NCBI GenBank assembly: GCA_032622095.1
Contig: CP136063.1
Coordinates: 14,241,814 to 14,305,813, forward strand
Direction of reading: 5' to 3'
Length of the DNA: 64,000 bases
Source of the DNA: Siphonodentalium dalli
Lineage: Eukaryota > Mollusca > Scaphopoda > Gadilida > Siphonodentaliidae
Each line of letters begins with the position of its first letter. The stretch's first letter is position 1. Below are positions 49,882-60,049 of the stretch, one piece after another. The translations under genes were made by a program, and so were the position numbers. The notes under the pieces are model-generated. The model saw only the letters and a list, made by a program, of their open reading frames with translations, was not told the DNA's origin and searched no databases.

Positions 49882-52354
49882 AATCATAACTGATGATGTC
49901 TCACATGAGGAGGACGTGATATGAATCATAACTAATGTTGTCTCACATGAGGAGGACGTGATATGAATCATAACTAATGATGTCTAACATGAGAGGATGT
50001 GATATGAATCATAACTAATGATGTCTAACATGAGAGGATGTGATATGAATCATAACTAATGATGACTCACATGATTAGAGGATGTGATATGAATCATAAC
50101 TAATGATGTCTAACATGAGAGGATGTGATATGAATCATAACTAATGATGTCTAACATGAGAGGATGTGATATGAATCATAACTAATGATGTCTCACATGA
50201 TTAGAGGATGTGATATGAATCATATCTAATGATGTCTAACATGAGGAGGATGTGATATGAATCATAACTAATGATGTCTAACATGATAGGATGTGATATG
50301 AATCATAACTAATGATGTCTCACACGAGAGGACGTGATATGAATCATAACTAATGATGTCTAACACGAGAGGACGTGATATGAATCATAACTGATGATGT
50401 CTCACACGAGGAGGACGTGATATGAATCATAACTAATGATGTCTCACATGAGGAGGACGTGATATGAATCATAACTAATGAAGTCTCACATGAGGAGGAC
50501 GTGATATGAATCATAACTAATGATGTCTCACACGAGGAGGATGTGATTTGAATCATAACTAATGATGTCTAACATGAGAGGACGTGATATGAATCATAAC
50601 TAATGATGTATAACATGAGAGGACGTGATATGAATCATAACTAATGCTGTCTAACATGAGAGGATGTGATATGAATCATAACTAATGATGTCTAACATGA
50701 GAGGATGTGATATGAATCATAACTAATGATGTCTAACATGATAGGATGTGATATGAATCATAACTAATGATGTCTCACACGAGAGGACGTGATATGAATC
50801 ATAACTAATGATGTCTAACACGAGAGGACGTGATATGAATCATAACTGATGATGTCTCACACGAGGAGGACGTGATATGAATCATAACTAATGATGTCTC
50901 ACATGAGGATGACGTGATATGAATCAAAACTAATGAAGTCTCACATGAGGAGGACGTGATACGAATCATAACTAATGATGTCTCACACAAGGAGGATGTG
51001 ATTTGAATCATAACTAATGATGTCTAACATGAGAGGACGTGATATGAATCATAACTAATGATGTATAACATGAGAGGACGTGATATGAATCATAACTAAT
51101 GATGTATAACATGAGAGGAGGTGATATGAATCATAACTAATGATGTATAACATGAGGAGGACGTGATATGAATCATAACTAATGATGTCTAACATGAGAG
51201 GAGGTGATATGAATCATAACTAATGATGACTCACATGATTAGAGGATGAGATTTGAATCATAACTAATGATGTATGACATGAGGAGGACGTGATATGAAT
51301 CATAACTAATGATGTCTAACATGAGAGAAGGTGATATGAATCATAACTAATGATGTATAACATGAGAGGATGTGATATGAATCATAACTAATGATGTCTA
51401 ACATGGGGAGGACGTGATATGAATCATAACTAATGATGTCTCACATGCGGAGGACGTGATATGAATCATAACTAATGATGTCTCACACGAGAGGACGTGA
51501 TATGAATCATAACTAATGATGTCTCACATTAGAGGATGTGATATGAATCATAACTAATGATGTATAGCATGAGAGGACGTGATATCAATCATAACTAATG
51601 ATGTATAACACGAGAGGATGTGATATGAATCATAACTAATGATGTCTCACATGAGAGGACGTGATATGAATCATAACTAATGATGACTCACATGAGAGGA
51701 CGTGATATGAATCATAACTAATGATGACTCACATGAGAGGACGTGATATGAATCATAACTAATGATGTCTAACATGAGAGGATGTGATATGAATCATAAC
51801 TAATGATGTATAACATGAGGAGGACGTGATATGAATCATAACTAATGATGTCTCACATGAGAGGATGTGATATGAATCATAACTAATGATGTCTAACATG
51901 AGAGGATGTGATATGAATCATAACTAATGATGTATAACATGAGAAGGACGTGATATGAATCATAACTAATGATGACTCACATGAGAGGACGTGATATGAA
52001 TCATAACTAATGATGTCTAACATGAGAGGATGTGATATGAATCATAACTAATGATGTCTCACATGAGAGGACGTGATATGAATAATAACTAATGATGTCT
52101 CACATGAGAGGACGTGATATGAATCATAACTAATGATGTCTAACATGAGAGGATGTGATATGAATCATAACTAATGATGTATAACATGAGGAGGACGTGA
52201 TACGAATCATAACTAATAATGTCTCACATGAGAGGACGTGATATGAATCATAACTAATGATGTCTCACATGAGAGGACGTGATATGAATCATAACTAATG
52301 ATGTATAACATTAGAGGACGCGATATGAATCATAACTAATGATGGCTCACATGA

Positions 52355-53662
52355 GGAGGATGTGATATGAATCATAACTAATGATGTCTAACATGCGAGG
52401 ATGTGATATGAATCATAACTAATGATGTATAACACGAGAGGACGTGATATGAATCATAACTAATAATGTATAACATGAGAGGACGTGATATGAATCATAA
52501 CTAATGATGTATAACATGAGAGGAAGTGATATGAATCATAACTAATGATGTATAACATGAGAGAACGTGATATGAATCATAACTAATGATGTCTCACATG
52601 AGAGGATGTGATATGAATCATAACTAATGATGTCTCACATGAGAGGACGTGATATGAATCATAACTAATGATGTCTCACATGAGAGGACGTGATATGAAT
52701 CATAACTAATGATGTCTAACATGAGAGGATGTGATATGAATCATAACTAATGATGTCTCACATGATTAGCTGATGTGATATGAATCATAACTAATGATGT
52801 CTCACATGAGAGGACGTGATATGAATCATAACTAATGATGTCTAACATGAGGAGGACGTGATATGAATCATAACTAATGATGTCTAACATGAGGAGGACG
52901 TGATACGAATCATAACTGATGATGTCTCACACGAGGAGGACGTGATATGAATCATAACTAATGATGTCTCACATGAGGAGGACGTGATATGAATCATAAC
53001 TAATGCTGTCTAACATGAGAGGATGTGATATGAATCATAACTAATGATGTCTAACATGAGAGGATGTGATATGAATCATAACTAATGATGACTCACATGA
53101 TTAGAGGATGTGATATGAATCATAACTAATGATGTCTAACATGAGGAGGACGTGATATGAATCATAACTAATGACGTCTAACATGAGAGGAGGTGATATG
53201 AATCATAACTAATGATGTCTAACATGATGAGAGGATGTGATATGAATCATAACTAATGATGTCTAACATGAGGAGGACGTGATATGAATCATAACTAATG
53301 ATGTCTCACATGAGATGATGTGATATGAATCATAACTATTGATGTCTAACATGAGGAGGACGTGATATGAATCATAACTAATGATGTCTAACGTGATTAG
53401 AGGAAGTGATATGAATCATAACTAATGATGTCTAACATGAGGAGGACGTGATACGAATCATAACTAATGATCTCTAACATGATGAGAGGAGGTGATATGA
53501 ATCATAACTAATGATGTCTCACATGAGAGGATGTGATATGAATCATAACTAATGATGTCTAACATGAGGAGGACGTGATATGAATCATAACTAATGACGT
53601 CTAACATGAGTGGAGGTGATATGAATCATAACTAATGATGTCTAACATGATGAGAGGATGTG
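52355..53662. repeat. Satellite block left of the LINE, duplicated to its right
   Basis: It matches 60050-61357 at a constant offset of 7,695 bases, checked at GGAGGATGTGA (52355/60050), GATTAGCTGATG (52764/60459), TCTCTAACATG (53471/61166) and TCTAACATGATGAGAGG (53641/61336). Only a few substitutions were seen. Confidence 0.8.
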
Positions 53663-53876
53663 ATATGAATCATAACTAATGATGTCTAACATGAGGAGGA
53701 CGTGATATGAATCATAACTAATGATGTCTCACATGAGATGATGTGATATGAATCATAACTAATGATGTCTAACATGAGGAGGACGTGATACGAATCATAA
53801 CTATTGATGTCTAACATGATGAGTGGATGTGATATGAATCATAACTAATGATGTCTCACATGAGAGGACGTGATAT

Positions 53877-54424
53877 ATATATATCTTTATTATCCTCCAT
53901 ATATGGAGATTCATATATAAATGTTACATTATGAGAACAAACACAAATTTGTTACATAACACAGTGTATTAAAAATTAAGGATTACAAACATATCTACAA
54001 CACATGTCTCAATATGTATGACGAACCAACTACACATATACACACACTCATGCACTACATAAAATAGACATTCCATTCTACAGCCATATCGTACCTACAT
54101 ACAGAGAAATAGCATACTCCGAGACGACCAAGCCGGAGTTGGACCCAAATCAGGGATCTCTCTCTCTGGAAGACCCACAAACGCCAATGCCTTTGTGCAG
54201 TCTTACCGACTCGGAGCCGACCATTTCCCCAGCATTACTTACAGACATACAGACGACAGTCAGACAAGCAGGCATACGAGACAAACAACCAAACAAACGA
54301 CAAACATACATACATACAAATGTACTTACTGGTAAAACAATACACAGATACATGTGATATGAACAATTACGAACACGCTTATAACTGCATGTTATGATCG
54401 AGTTTATATGAAGGTTTGGGAGAT
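53877..54424 (-). other. LINE 3' untranslated region with hairpin and AT tail
   Basis: On the element strand the end reads CTCCATATATGGAG (a perfect 14-base palindrome, 53908-53895), then GATAATAAAG (AATAAA at 53891-53886) and an AT dinucleotide tail running into the satellite. A terminal hairpin followed by a short repeat tail is a common recognition end for LINE reverse transcriptases. Frames at 54139-54357 and 54150-54353 have no domain. Confidence 0.65.
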
Positions 54425-57400
54425 CTAGTCAGGACTTGGCGTCACTCGATCAACATATACTCTCCAGAGGAATGCAGCTTTGTTCACGAAAAAATCTATT
54501 AGTTTATTTTCTTCTTCGGGAGCACAGTATATGTTTTCATGTAGACATGTTAGTAGAACGCGCGTTTTGGATTCTACATCCAGTTTGTCATATTGCATAT
54601 AAATGTCTACATGAAACAAGTTTAGTAGCTCGAATTCAAAGGTATTTCGATCGTCGCAAATGGAAGAACATTCGATTAATGCATGTTTTACAAGATCTTT
54701 ATGTTTGTTGTCACATAGTACGCAGGTTTCCTCATTTGTTTCCAGTATGCAAACAAGGCGTGCAATAAGTAGATATGATTTTTTATGGGCTGGGTATATG
54801 CGACAATTTTCCCATAGCCGGGACATGCATAACGTTGGATGGACGGCAGAGAACCTGGCAAGTCGAGTATCCTCATTTACGCTCATGTCCCAATGTTCTC
54901 TATTAACTTTTGACCATGATTCGTTTATGGCACATTTCCATGTGGATTTCTTAGGGAATATTGAATTTTCGATGTAGTTTTCAAGAGCTTCGGTCATGTC
55001 ATATTTGTTAAGAGTGTCAATGATGTCAGACATGTAACTTGATGATGAACATGTAGTGCCAACTATGTACTGATATAAGCGCGTGAGAAATACTTGTTTC
55101 ACAGTTTTAGAAGATTTTAAGTTGCACAATGAACCGAAAAGTGACAATTTACGTTTTTCAATAAGTGATAGCATTGACGAGGTTCCGACCAATCCTTGGG
55201 CTATAACCGTTTTTGTACGACGATGAAGGCCCTGGTAATACTTTAAGCAGAATCTATGTGTTCTCTCAAGTCGTTCAATGTGATTTTTGTTTAGATTCCA
55301 TAGTAGTTCTGAACCATAGAGACCTTTAGGTATAACTACTGACGAATAAATTAATGAGCAACTTTTTGGTGTCATACCACCCGGATAAAGGCCGGCGTTG
55401 TTTAGCATCATGAACGTGCTACGAGTCTTATCGCATATATGATCAGTGAATATACCATTAAAGTCATATTTATCAATAGAAATACCCAAATGAGTGATGC
55501 TCGTACTTTCTGTGATATCTGAGGTACCTATTTTCCAGATTCGATTTTGACGCAAAAATTCTGCTTTAGTTTCATTGAAGACTACTACAGCGCATTTTGT
55601 TGGGTTATATTTATACCGCCACTTCTTGCTGTAGTCGTAGCAAATATCGCAAAGCGCTGATAGCCCAGATTTGTTGAGAGACAGCAGAACCATATCGTCT
55701 GCATGAGTTGGGGACGTACAATTTACACCGAGCATGTTTAAGCCAAAATCTGAGTTTGCAAGAATATGTATTAACTCGTCCACGTAGATCATATAGTACA
55801 AAGGGGAGAGGATACCCCCTTGCCTGGCTCCCTGTCGCACGTCAAACCACCTGGAAAAAACGTTATTATGACGAACAGAACACGTTACGTTGATAAGAAG
55901 TTCACGTATCAAACAAAATAAATTTCCTTTGAAACCACATGCGTGCAATTTGTATAGCAATCCGTTAATCCAGACGGTGTCGAAAGCTTTCCAGACGTCT
56001 AAAAATAAGCTATACAGCTTTTGTTTACTTTCAGATACATATGCAATGCATTCTTTCATTACATAAGACGTCATCGTGGCGCTTATTCCCTTCTGAAAGC
56101 CGTGTTGAAGCGGGTGTACATTAAGTAATTTTGGAGCGTATATTTCAATTCGAGCTTGTAAAATTTTTTCGAGTAGCTTGTATAGAGTGGGCATCAGAGT
56201 TATAGCTCTGTAGCTATCAAAGTCAGTTCTGGCTTTTGAACCGCCTTTGTGTAGCGTTATGATTACACCACGTTTCATATGTGGTGGGACTATTTGTGTT
56301 TGAATCATTGCTGTCATGAGATTCGATACCGTCTGAGTTAACTTCTGGCTTCCGTATATTAAATGCTCATTCGATATGCCATCCCAACCAGTTGCTTTGC
56401 CAAAGCTGAGGTTGCGATACACCGAAAGTATTTCACGTGGAGTGACCCTAAAGAGTATGTCATTGTTCTTATCATCATTGTTATCACTATCGGCCAATCG
56501 CGTAACGAATTCGTTCACGTAGTTGAAGTGTTGGTTATCAAACTCCGGTAAGTACAACGGCGAATATAACTTCTCAAAGTAAGATGCACACCCATCCGCA
56601 ATTTCGTGATCATGACGAAGAGTTTGTCCCTCATAAAAGAAAAATGCGTTCTTATCTATATGATTTTTCTGACGCTTCGTATGTAATACGCGAAATAAAT
56701 AGTTCTGATCAATTTGTGCACGCTCATCGATTTCATTGTTTTGTTCGGCCAAGTATTGAACAGAAACTGTTCTATATTCTCTCCGGAAATCACATTTTGC
56801 AAGTTTATAGTTCGTGTAACTTTCCGAATGAGTATCTGCGCGAGGTCTGCCTTTATTCACCCAAATTTTCCGGAGAGTCCGCATATTTTTGTGCATATTT
56901 TTTAAGTTTTCATTCCAGAAAGGTTTCAACCGTTTATTGAATTTCCTATTCGGTAAGGTTGTTTCGGAAGCTTTTGATATTGCACTTACAATTGAATCGT
57001 ATAGTATACATGTATCGGTTTCCTGTTTATCTAATGTGTCAAATGAGTTTAATTCTAAATCAAGAGTTCGTTTATAATTTTCAAGGATTTCCGGCTGAGA
57101 TTTGGCTTTTTTCCAATCTATAACACAGCGTTCTTCGGCGCTTTCTGTTATGTGTCGATATCGCAGTTCAACGCTCAAGCTCAAAGTAACTGGTCTGTGA
57201 TTGGATACATTGATGGCATCATCGTCTAAAACATGTACCTCTCTTATGAAAGGAACAAGGGTTGATGGGATCAATATATGATCAACAGTCGTTCCATCGT
57301 ATACACCATCACCAAAAGGGACGCACGTGGAGCGCGGACAATCTTGACAGAATGTATAATTCACAGACACCATTTCGATTCGCTTGACAAGTCTTTTGAA

Positions 57401-58087
57401 TGCCATGTTTCGTTCATCGAATTTCTCGAATTGGCCATTGAAATCTCCCATTACTATCACATTACCATGCGGTTTGTACATATCACAAATATCGCCAAGT
57501 GTTTTCGTGTATTCATCGTAATATTCGACCGAGTAATTTGTAGAAGGCAGGTATACCTGTAATATATATAGAAAACAGTTGTCTGTTATTTTGAACTGTA
57601 CTCCTATTATTCTGTCATCTTCTATTGTAAGCGGACTTATACGTTCAGTAATTCGCGTGTGCCATAACAGCGCGACACCACCACTGGGTCTCCCTCTTTT
57701 ATTTGGAATCCGTTGACGGGAATCGCACACTGCAAAATATTCATAAGACTTGTCCAGCGAACCGAGAAAATTTGTATCACATTGATAGAGCCAGTGCTCA
57801 CTCAGGCCTATTATGTCATGCACACCACTTTTGAGCAATTGACTCAAGTAATACCCAGAGGACATTACACCTGTTGCATTCCAGGTAATCATGTTAAGAT
57901 TAGCTGTTCCCATTGTTCCGTTACAGTTAATTTTAATTTGTGACCAACACGCGTTATGATTGCTAAAACATGTTATGTACACACATAAGGCCAAAGCTAA
58001 TAGTGCAATAATTTTGGACATATTTCGCCAGTTAACACGGTATATACACAGATAAATAACCGAATTGATTAATCTTTGTGTACCCAC
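54425..58087 (-). CDS. LINE ORF2: APE-type endonuclease and reverse transcriptase
   Basis: 1,220 codons if read from the GTG at 58087; the first ATG is codon 23 (58021), the likelier start unless ORF2 is translated by reinitiation. Residues 65-305 form an APE-type endonuclease: ITWNATG (N70), LSEHWL (E97), MGDFNG (213-218), VDHIL (D269, H270) and SNHRPV (H297). Reverse transcriptase motifs follow: GWDGISNEHL (567-576), LFLDVWKAFD (D697), RQGGILSP (755-762) and HADD (795-798), the last in place of the usual YADD. Near the C-terminus CVLC...H...C forms a Cys-His finger. The protein nicks the target and copies the element RNA there. A hydrophobic stretch at residues 25-42 is unusual and may be untranslated leader. 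Confidence 0.9.
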   Translation of the reverse strand: MGTQRLINSVIYLCIYRVNWRNMSKIIALLALALCVYITCFSNHNACWSQIKINCNGTMGTANLNMITWNATGVMSSGYYLSQLLKSGVHDIIGLSEHWLYQCDTNFLGSLDKSYEYFAVCDSRQRIPNKRGRPSGGVALLWHTRITERISPLTIEDDRIIGVQFKITDNCFLYILQVYLPSTNYSVEYYDEYTKTLGDICDMYKPHGNVIVMGDFNGQFEKFDERNMAFKRLVKRIEMVSVNYTFCQDCPRSTCVPFGDGVYDGTTVDHILIPSTLVPFIREVHVLDDDAINVSNHRPVTLSLSVELRYRHITESAEERCVIDWKKAKSQPEILENYKRTLDLELNSFDTLDKQETDTCILYDSIVSAISKASETTLPNRKFNKRLKPFWNENLKNMHKNMRTLRKIWVNKGRPRADTHSESYTNYKLAKCDFRREYRTVSVQYLAEQNNEIDERAQIDQNYLFRVLHTKRQKNHIDKNAFFFYEGQTLRHDHEIADGCASYFEKLYSPLYLPEFDNQHFNYVNEFVTRLADSDNNDDKNNDILFRVTPREILSVYRNLSFGKATGWDGISNEHLIYGSQKLTQTVSNLMTAMIQTQIVPPHMKRGVIITLHKGGSKARTDFDSYRAITLMPTLYKLLEKILQARIEIYAPKLLNVHPLQHGFQKGISATMTSYVMKECIAYVSESKQKLYSLFLDVWKAFDTVWINGLLYKLHACGFKGNLFCLIRELLINVTCSVRHNNVFSRWFDVRQGARQGGILSPLYYMIYVDELIHILANSDFGLNMLGVNCTSPTHADDMVLLSLNKSGLSALCDICYDYSKKWRYKYNPTKCAVVVFNETKAEFLRQNRIWKIGTSDITESTSITHLGISIDKYDFNGIFTDHICDKTRSTFMMLNNAGLYPGGMTPKSCSLIYSSVVIPKGLYGSELLWNLNKNHIERLERTHRFCLKYYQGLHRRTKTVIAQGLVGTSSMLSLIEKRKLSLFGSLCNLKSSKTVKQVFLTRLYQYIVGTTCSSSSYMSDIIDTLNKYDMTEALENYIENSIFPKKSTWKCAINESWSKVNREHWDMSVNEDTRLARFSAVHPTLCMSRLWENCRIYPAHKKSYLLIARLVCILETNEETCVLCDNKHKDLVKHALIECSSICDDRNTFEFELLNLFHVDIYMQYDKLDVESKTRVLLTCLHENIYCAPEEENKLIDFFVNKAAFLWRVYVDRVTPSPD

Positions 58088-59637
58088 ATCCTGCAGATTG
58101 CGCCACGAGGCCAGAATCGTGGGGCGAGAACATGGTCTATATCACAATCACATACATTGATTCGAGCACAGTTACCTCTTAGCATGCGAATAACAGTGAA
58201 TCTGGCTTCTTTATACATGAGGTGTTTCTTTATATCGTGAATGGTCACAGAATCGGCGAATCCTCCGAGATACACTTGTGAAGTTTTAATTGGATGGTCA
58301 TGCTTGTAGAAGAAGTAGTCATCCTGTGATTCATCTGTGTAATGGGTACGTTGCTGATGTGTTTGACTGTTTTCATTTAACGGGACATCTCGCTGATATC
58401 TCTCTTCATTTTGAGCACTGGAATGATAACTTTTCTCAGAATGATTATCTTTTTCGTCCGGATATGAATCTTCTGTGTCGTATTTCATCAACTCATTTAA
58501 TGTTTCTGCTATGTCTCGTTGCGTCTTTGATACATCTGCCATGGATATACTCACGCACTCGACGAATTGTTGAAGGTTATTTGTCACTTTTGTTGTGAAA
58601 TTGCGGAACTCATCCTTCATTACATTTACATTGTGCTTTATCGTTTCATTTACCTGTTTATCACATGAATGCGTTGGTTGGATGTGTTTTTTGTTCACAA
58701 TGTCCCTGAATGTTGCCAATTGTCCCTCAAAACTTTTCTGTTTCTTGTCAAATTCGTCTAAACCTTGCACTATATCACACATATCACGTTTAACGTCAGC
58801 CAGTTCACTTTTCAGTTGTTTTGCACCTGAATACTTGTCATCTTGAATACGTTCTACTGTCATCATTTCTTGTTCTAATTTTTCGTCCATACTTTGTATT
58901 TTCTTGTCCATACGAGAAACGTTCGTTTTCAACTGTTCAATGTCTTTAACAATGCCGAGTTTTTCTTCTATTTTCTCCAATCGAGCTTCTAAATGTTTCA
59001 CTGATATGTCGATATTGGGGACACGTTCGTTAAAGTCTTTGTGGAATGATTCGTTATCAGTTTTTATTTGTGAAATGTCTCGCAGTATTTTAATGATTGA
59101 GTTATTTATATTTACAGTGGAATCCTCATCATCGTTGATCATCATACTCGATACCGAGGGTCGACTGACACTTTTGTGTTTTCCACTTTTACTGATAATG
59201 TCTCCAAGAGAGTCTGTATCTTTGTCAACCATGAACTTCATTAGTCTGTATATGTCAACAGCCATTCTCATATTTCTACTGTTTTTATCAATTGCATGGT
59301 CCCCTGTTAAACTTCGAATAACCCGTTGTTTCATTAAAGCAGCCGAATCATACGGAAAGACATCATCAGATTTCACATGAATAAATACACTTTCGCGCAA
59401 TGTTTCTAAAAGTTTATCCTGGTTACCGACAAAGTTTATGATGGTTCCGGTAAATTCATCTTGCGTAGTCGAATTGATGAATGTTGTAACTGAACGCAAA
59501 TTGTTTATTGTTTTGTTGTTGTCCTCGGGTTTACGTGTGTATTGTTGGGACTCAATGCTGTCATACCATGTAGAGAGGCATTCGTCCAGTGACCGCTGGT
59601 CATTAACACTCACAGTACGGTTATCTCCCATTGTCAT
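58069..59637 (-). CDS. LINE ORF1: coiled-coil protein with RRM-like C-terminus
   Basis: 522 residues from an ATG at 59637 (MTMGDN; a second ATG two codons on). The N-terminal third is mixed and helical, about 205-320 has heptad-like spacing (KHLEARLEKIEEKL, IQSMDEKLEQEM) predicting a coiled coil, and about 390-450 is polar and low in complexity. Residues 452-522 (VYLGGFADSVTIHDIKKHL and following) resemble the RRM-like module that closes ORF1 in many invertebrate LINEs. It probably trimerises and binds element RNA. It overlaps ORF2 by 19 nt in a different frame, and its ATG overlaps the stop of the short upstream ORF as ATGA. Confidence 0.8.
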   Translation of the reverse strand: MTMGDNRTVSVNDQRSLDECLSTWYDSIESQQYTRKPEDNNKTINNLRSVTTFINSTTQDEFTGTIINFVGNQDKLLETLRESVFIHVKSDDVFPYDSAALMKQRVIRSLTGDHAIDKNSRNMRMAVDIYRLMKFMVDKDTDSLGDIISKSGKHKSVSRPSVSSMMINDDEDSTVNINNSIIKILRDISQIKTDNESFHKDFNERVPNIDISVKHLEARLEKIEEKLGIVKDIEQLKTNVSRMDKKIQSMDEKLEQEMMTVERIQDDKYSGAKQLKSELADVKRDMCDIVQGLDEFDKKQKSFEGQLATFRDIVNKKHIQPTHSCDKQVNETIKHNVNVMKDEFRNFTTKVTNNLQQFVECVSISMADVSKTQRDIAETLNELMKYDTEDSYPDEKDNHSEKSYHSSAQNEERYQRDVPLNENSQTHQQRTHYTDESQDDYFFYKHDHPIKTSQVYLGGFADSVTIHDIKKHLMYKEARFTVIRMLRGNCARINVCDCDIDHVLAPRFWPRGAICRMWVHKD

Positions 59638-59834
59638 TTATTGAGTCGATCAACAGCGCGAGACAGCAATACTCTGTAGGTGATTCCCCTGGTGCATCGC
59701 GATAAGCCGTAGTACTCGTGGCACTCAAGCGTGAAATTTTCGTCTGGCGAGAAGTCCTCCACTGTAGACGTACATAGTGAGTACAATTCACGGGTAGGTA
59801 GGAGAAGGGTTGGAAAACATGGCGACGTTTTCAA
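59634..59834 (-). CDS. Short upstream ORF of the LINE
   Basis: 66 codons, ending in a TGA (59636-59634) that overlaps the ORF1 ATG (59637-59635). It has no recognised domain; the sequence has four Cys and a basic C-terminus. It could be a conserved small ORF coupled to ORF1 by stop-start reinitiation, or simply leader sequence. The exact ATGA overlap is the main reason to list it. Confidence 0.35.
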   Translation of the reverse strand: MKTSPCFPTLLLPTRELYSLCTSTVEDFSPDENFTLECHEYYGLSRCTRGITYRVLLSRAVDRLNK

Positions 59835-60049
59835 GTCAATTTACGATATCAATTACTCGGAAAGAACAAAAGTTTTCTACAACCTTGTGAGAATCCAACG
59901 CCGATCACCCCAAATTCCATCATGAAACGAACCGCGAGAAACACCACAATACGGCACTGCTCATCATATCACCGTCTAACTTCTAATTTTAACAAGTAAA
60001 GCGGTAATTTGCGGAGCACAAAATATTAAGACCTTTGTTTACACCGGAA
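59835..60049 (-). promoter_or_regulatory. LINE 5' untranslated region
   Basis: About 215 bases between the satellite and the first short ORF. The element strand starts near TCCGGTGTAAACAAAGGTC. An internal promoter is expected here for an active LINE, but no specific element is visible. Confidence 0.45.

Larger units (their letters stand above)
23341..53876. repeat. 41-bp satellite, main block (~30.5 kb)
   Basis: The unit is GATATGAATCATAACTAATG followed by ATGTCTCACATGAGAGGACGT, 41 bases. Common variants are GTCTAAC, GTATAAC and GACTCAC at the centre; GAGAGGA, GAGGAGGA, GATTAGAGGA and TTAGAGGA near the end; and ACGT/ATGT. Lengths range from 39 to 45. Variants are zoned: the AACAAATGGTG form dominates 23.4-25.3 kb, GATTAGAGG forms dominate 26.2-27.6 kb, and GTATAAC forms rise after 27.9 kb. 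Longer blocks are duplicated (higher-order repeats). Minus-strand 60-68-codon frames inside it are repeat translations, not genes. Confidence 0.95.
53877..60049 (-). mobile_element. Full-length, apparently intact LINE inside the 41-bp satellite
   Basis: A 6.17-kb non-satellite insertion on the minus strand. Its 5' end is near 60049, followed by a ~215-bp leader, a 66-codon ORF, ORF1 (522 residues), ORF2 (endonuclease, reverse transcriptase, Cys-His finger) and a ~550-bp 3' region. The 3' end has a hairpin, AATAAA and an AT-repeat tail. All ORFs are open, suggesting a young copy. The endonuclease type and the RRM-like ORF1 place it near the CR1/L2/Jockey group; the exact clade is uncertain. 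No short target-site duplication can be defined because the target is repetitive. Confidence 0.85.

Noticed and set aside
25994-51011. Many 60-68-codon minus-strand frames containing SSCETSLVMIHI-type repeats
   Set aside because: They are the 41-bp satellite translated in copies where unit length variants (42 bases) keep the frame open.
23341-53876. CRISPR-like array of short repeats with spacers
   Set aside because: The whole 41-bp unit repeats with no unique spacers, in a eukaryotic context; it is a satellite.
54436-59925. Plus-strand frames of 60-158 codons across the LINE
   Set aside because: They are antisense shadows of ORF1 and ORF2, which carry the recognisable domains.
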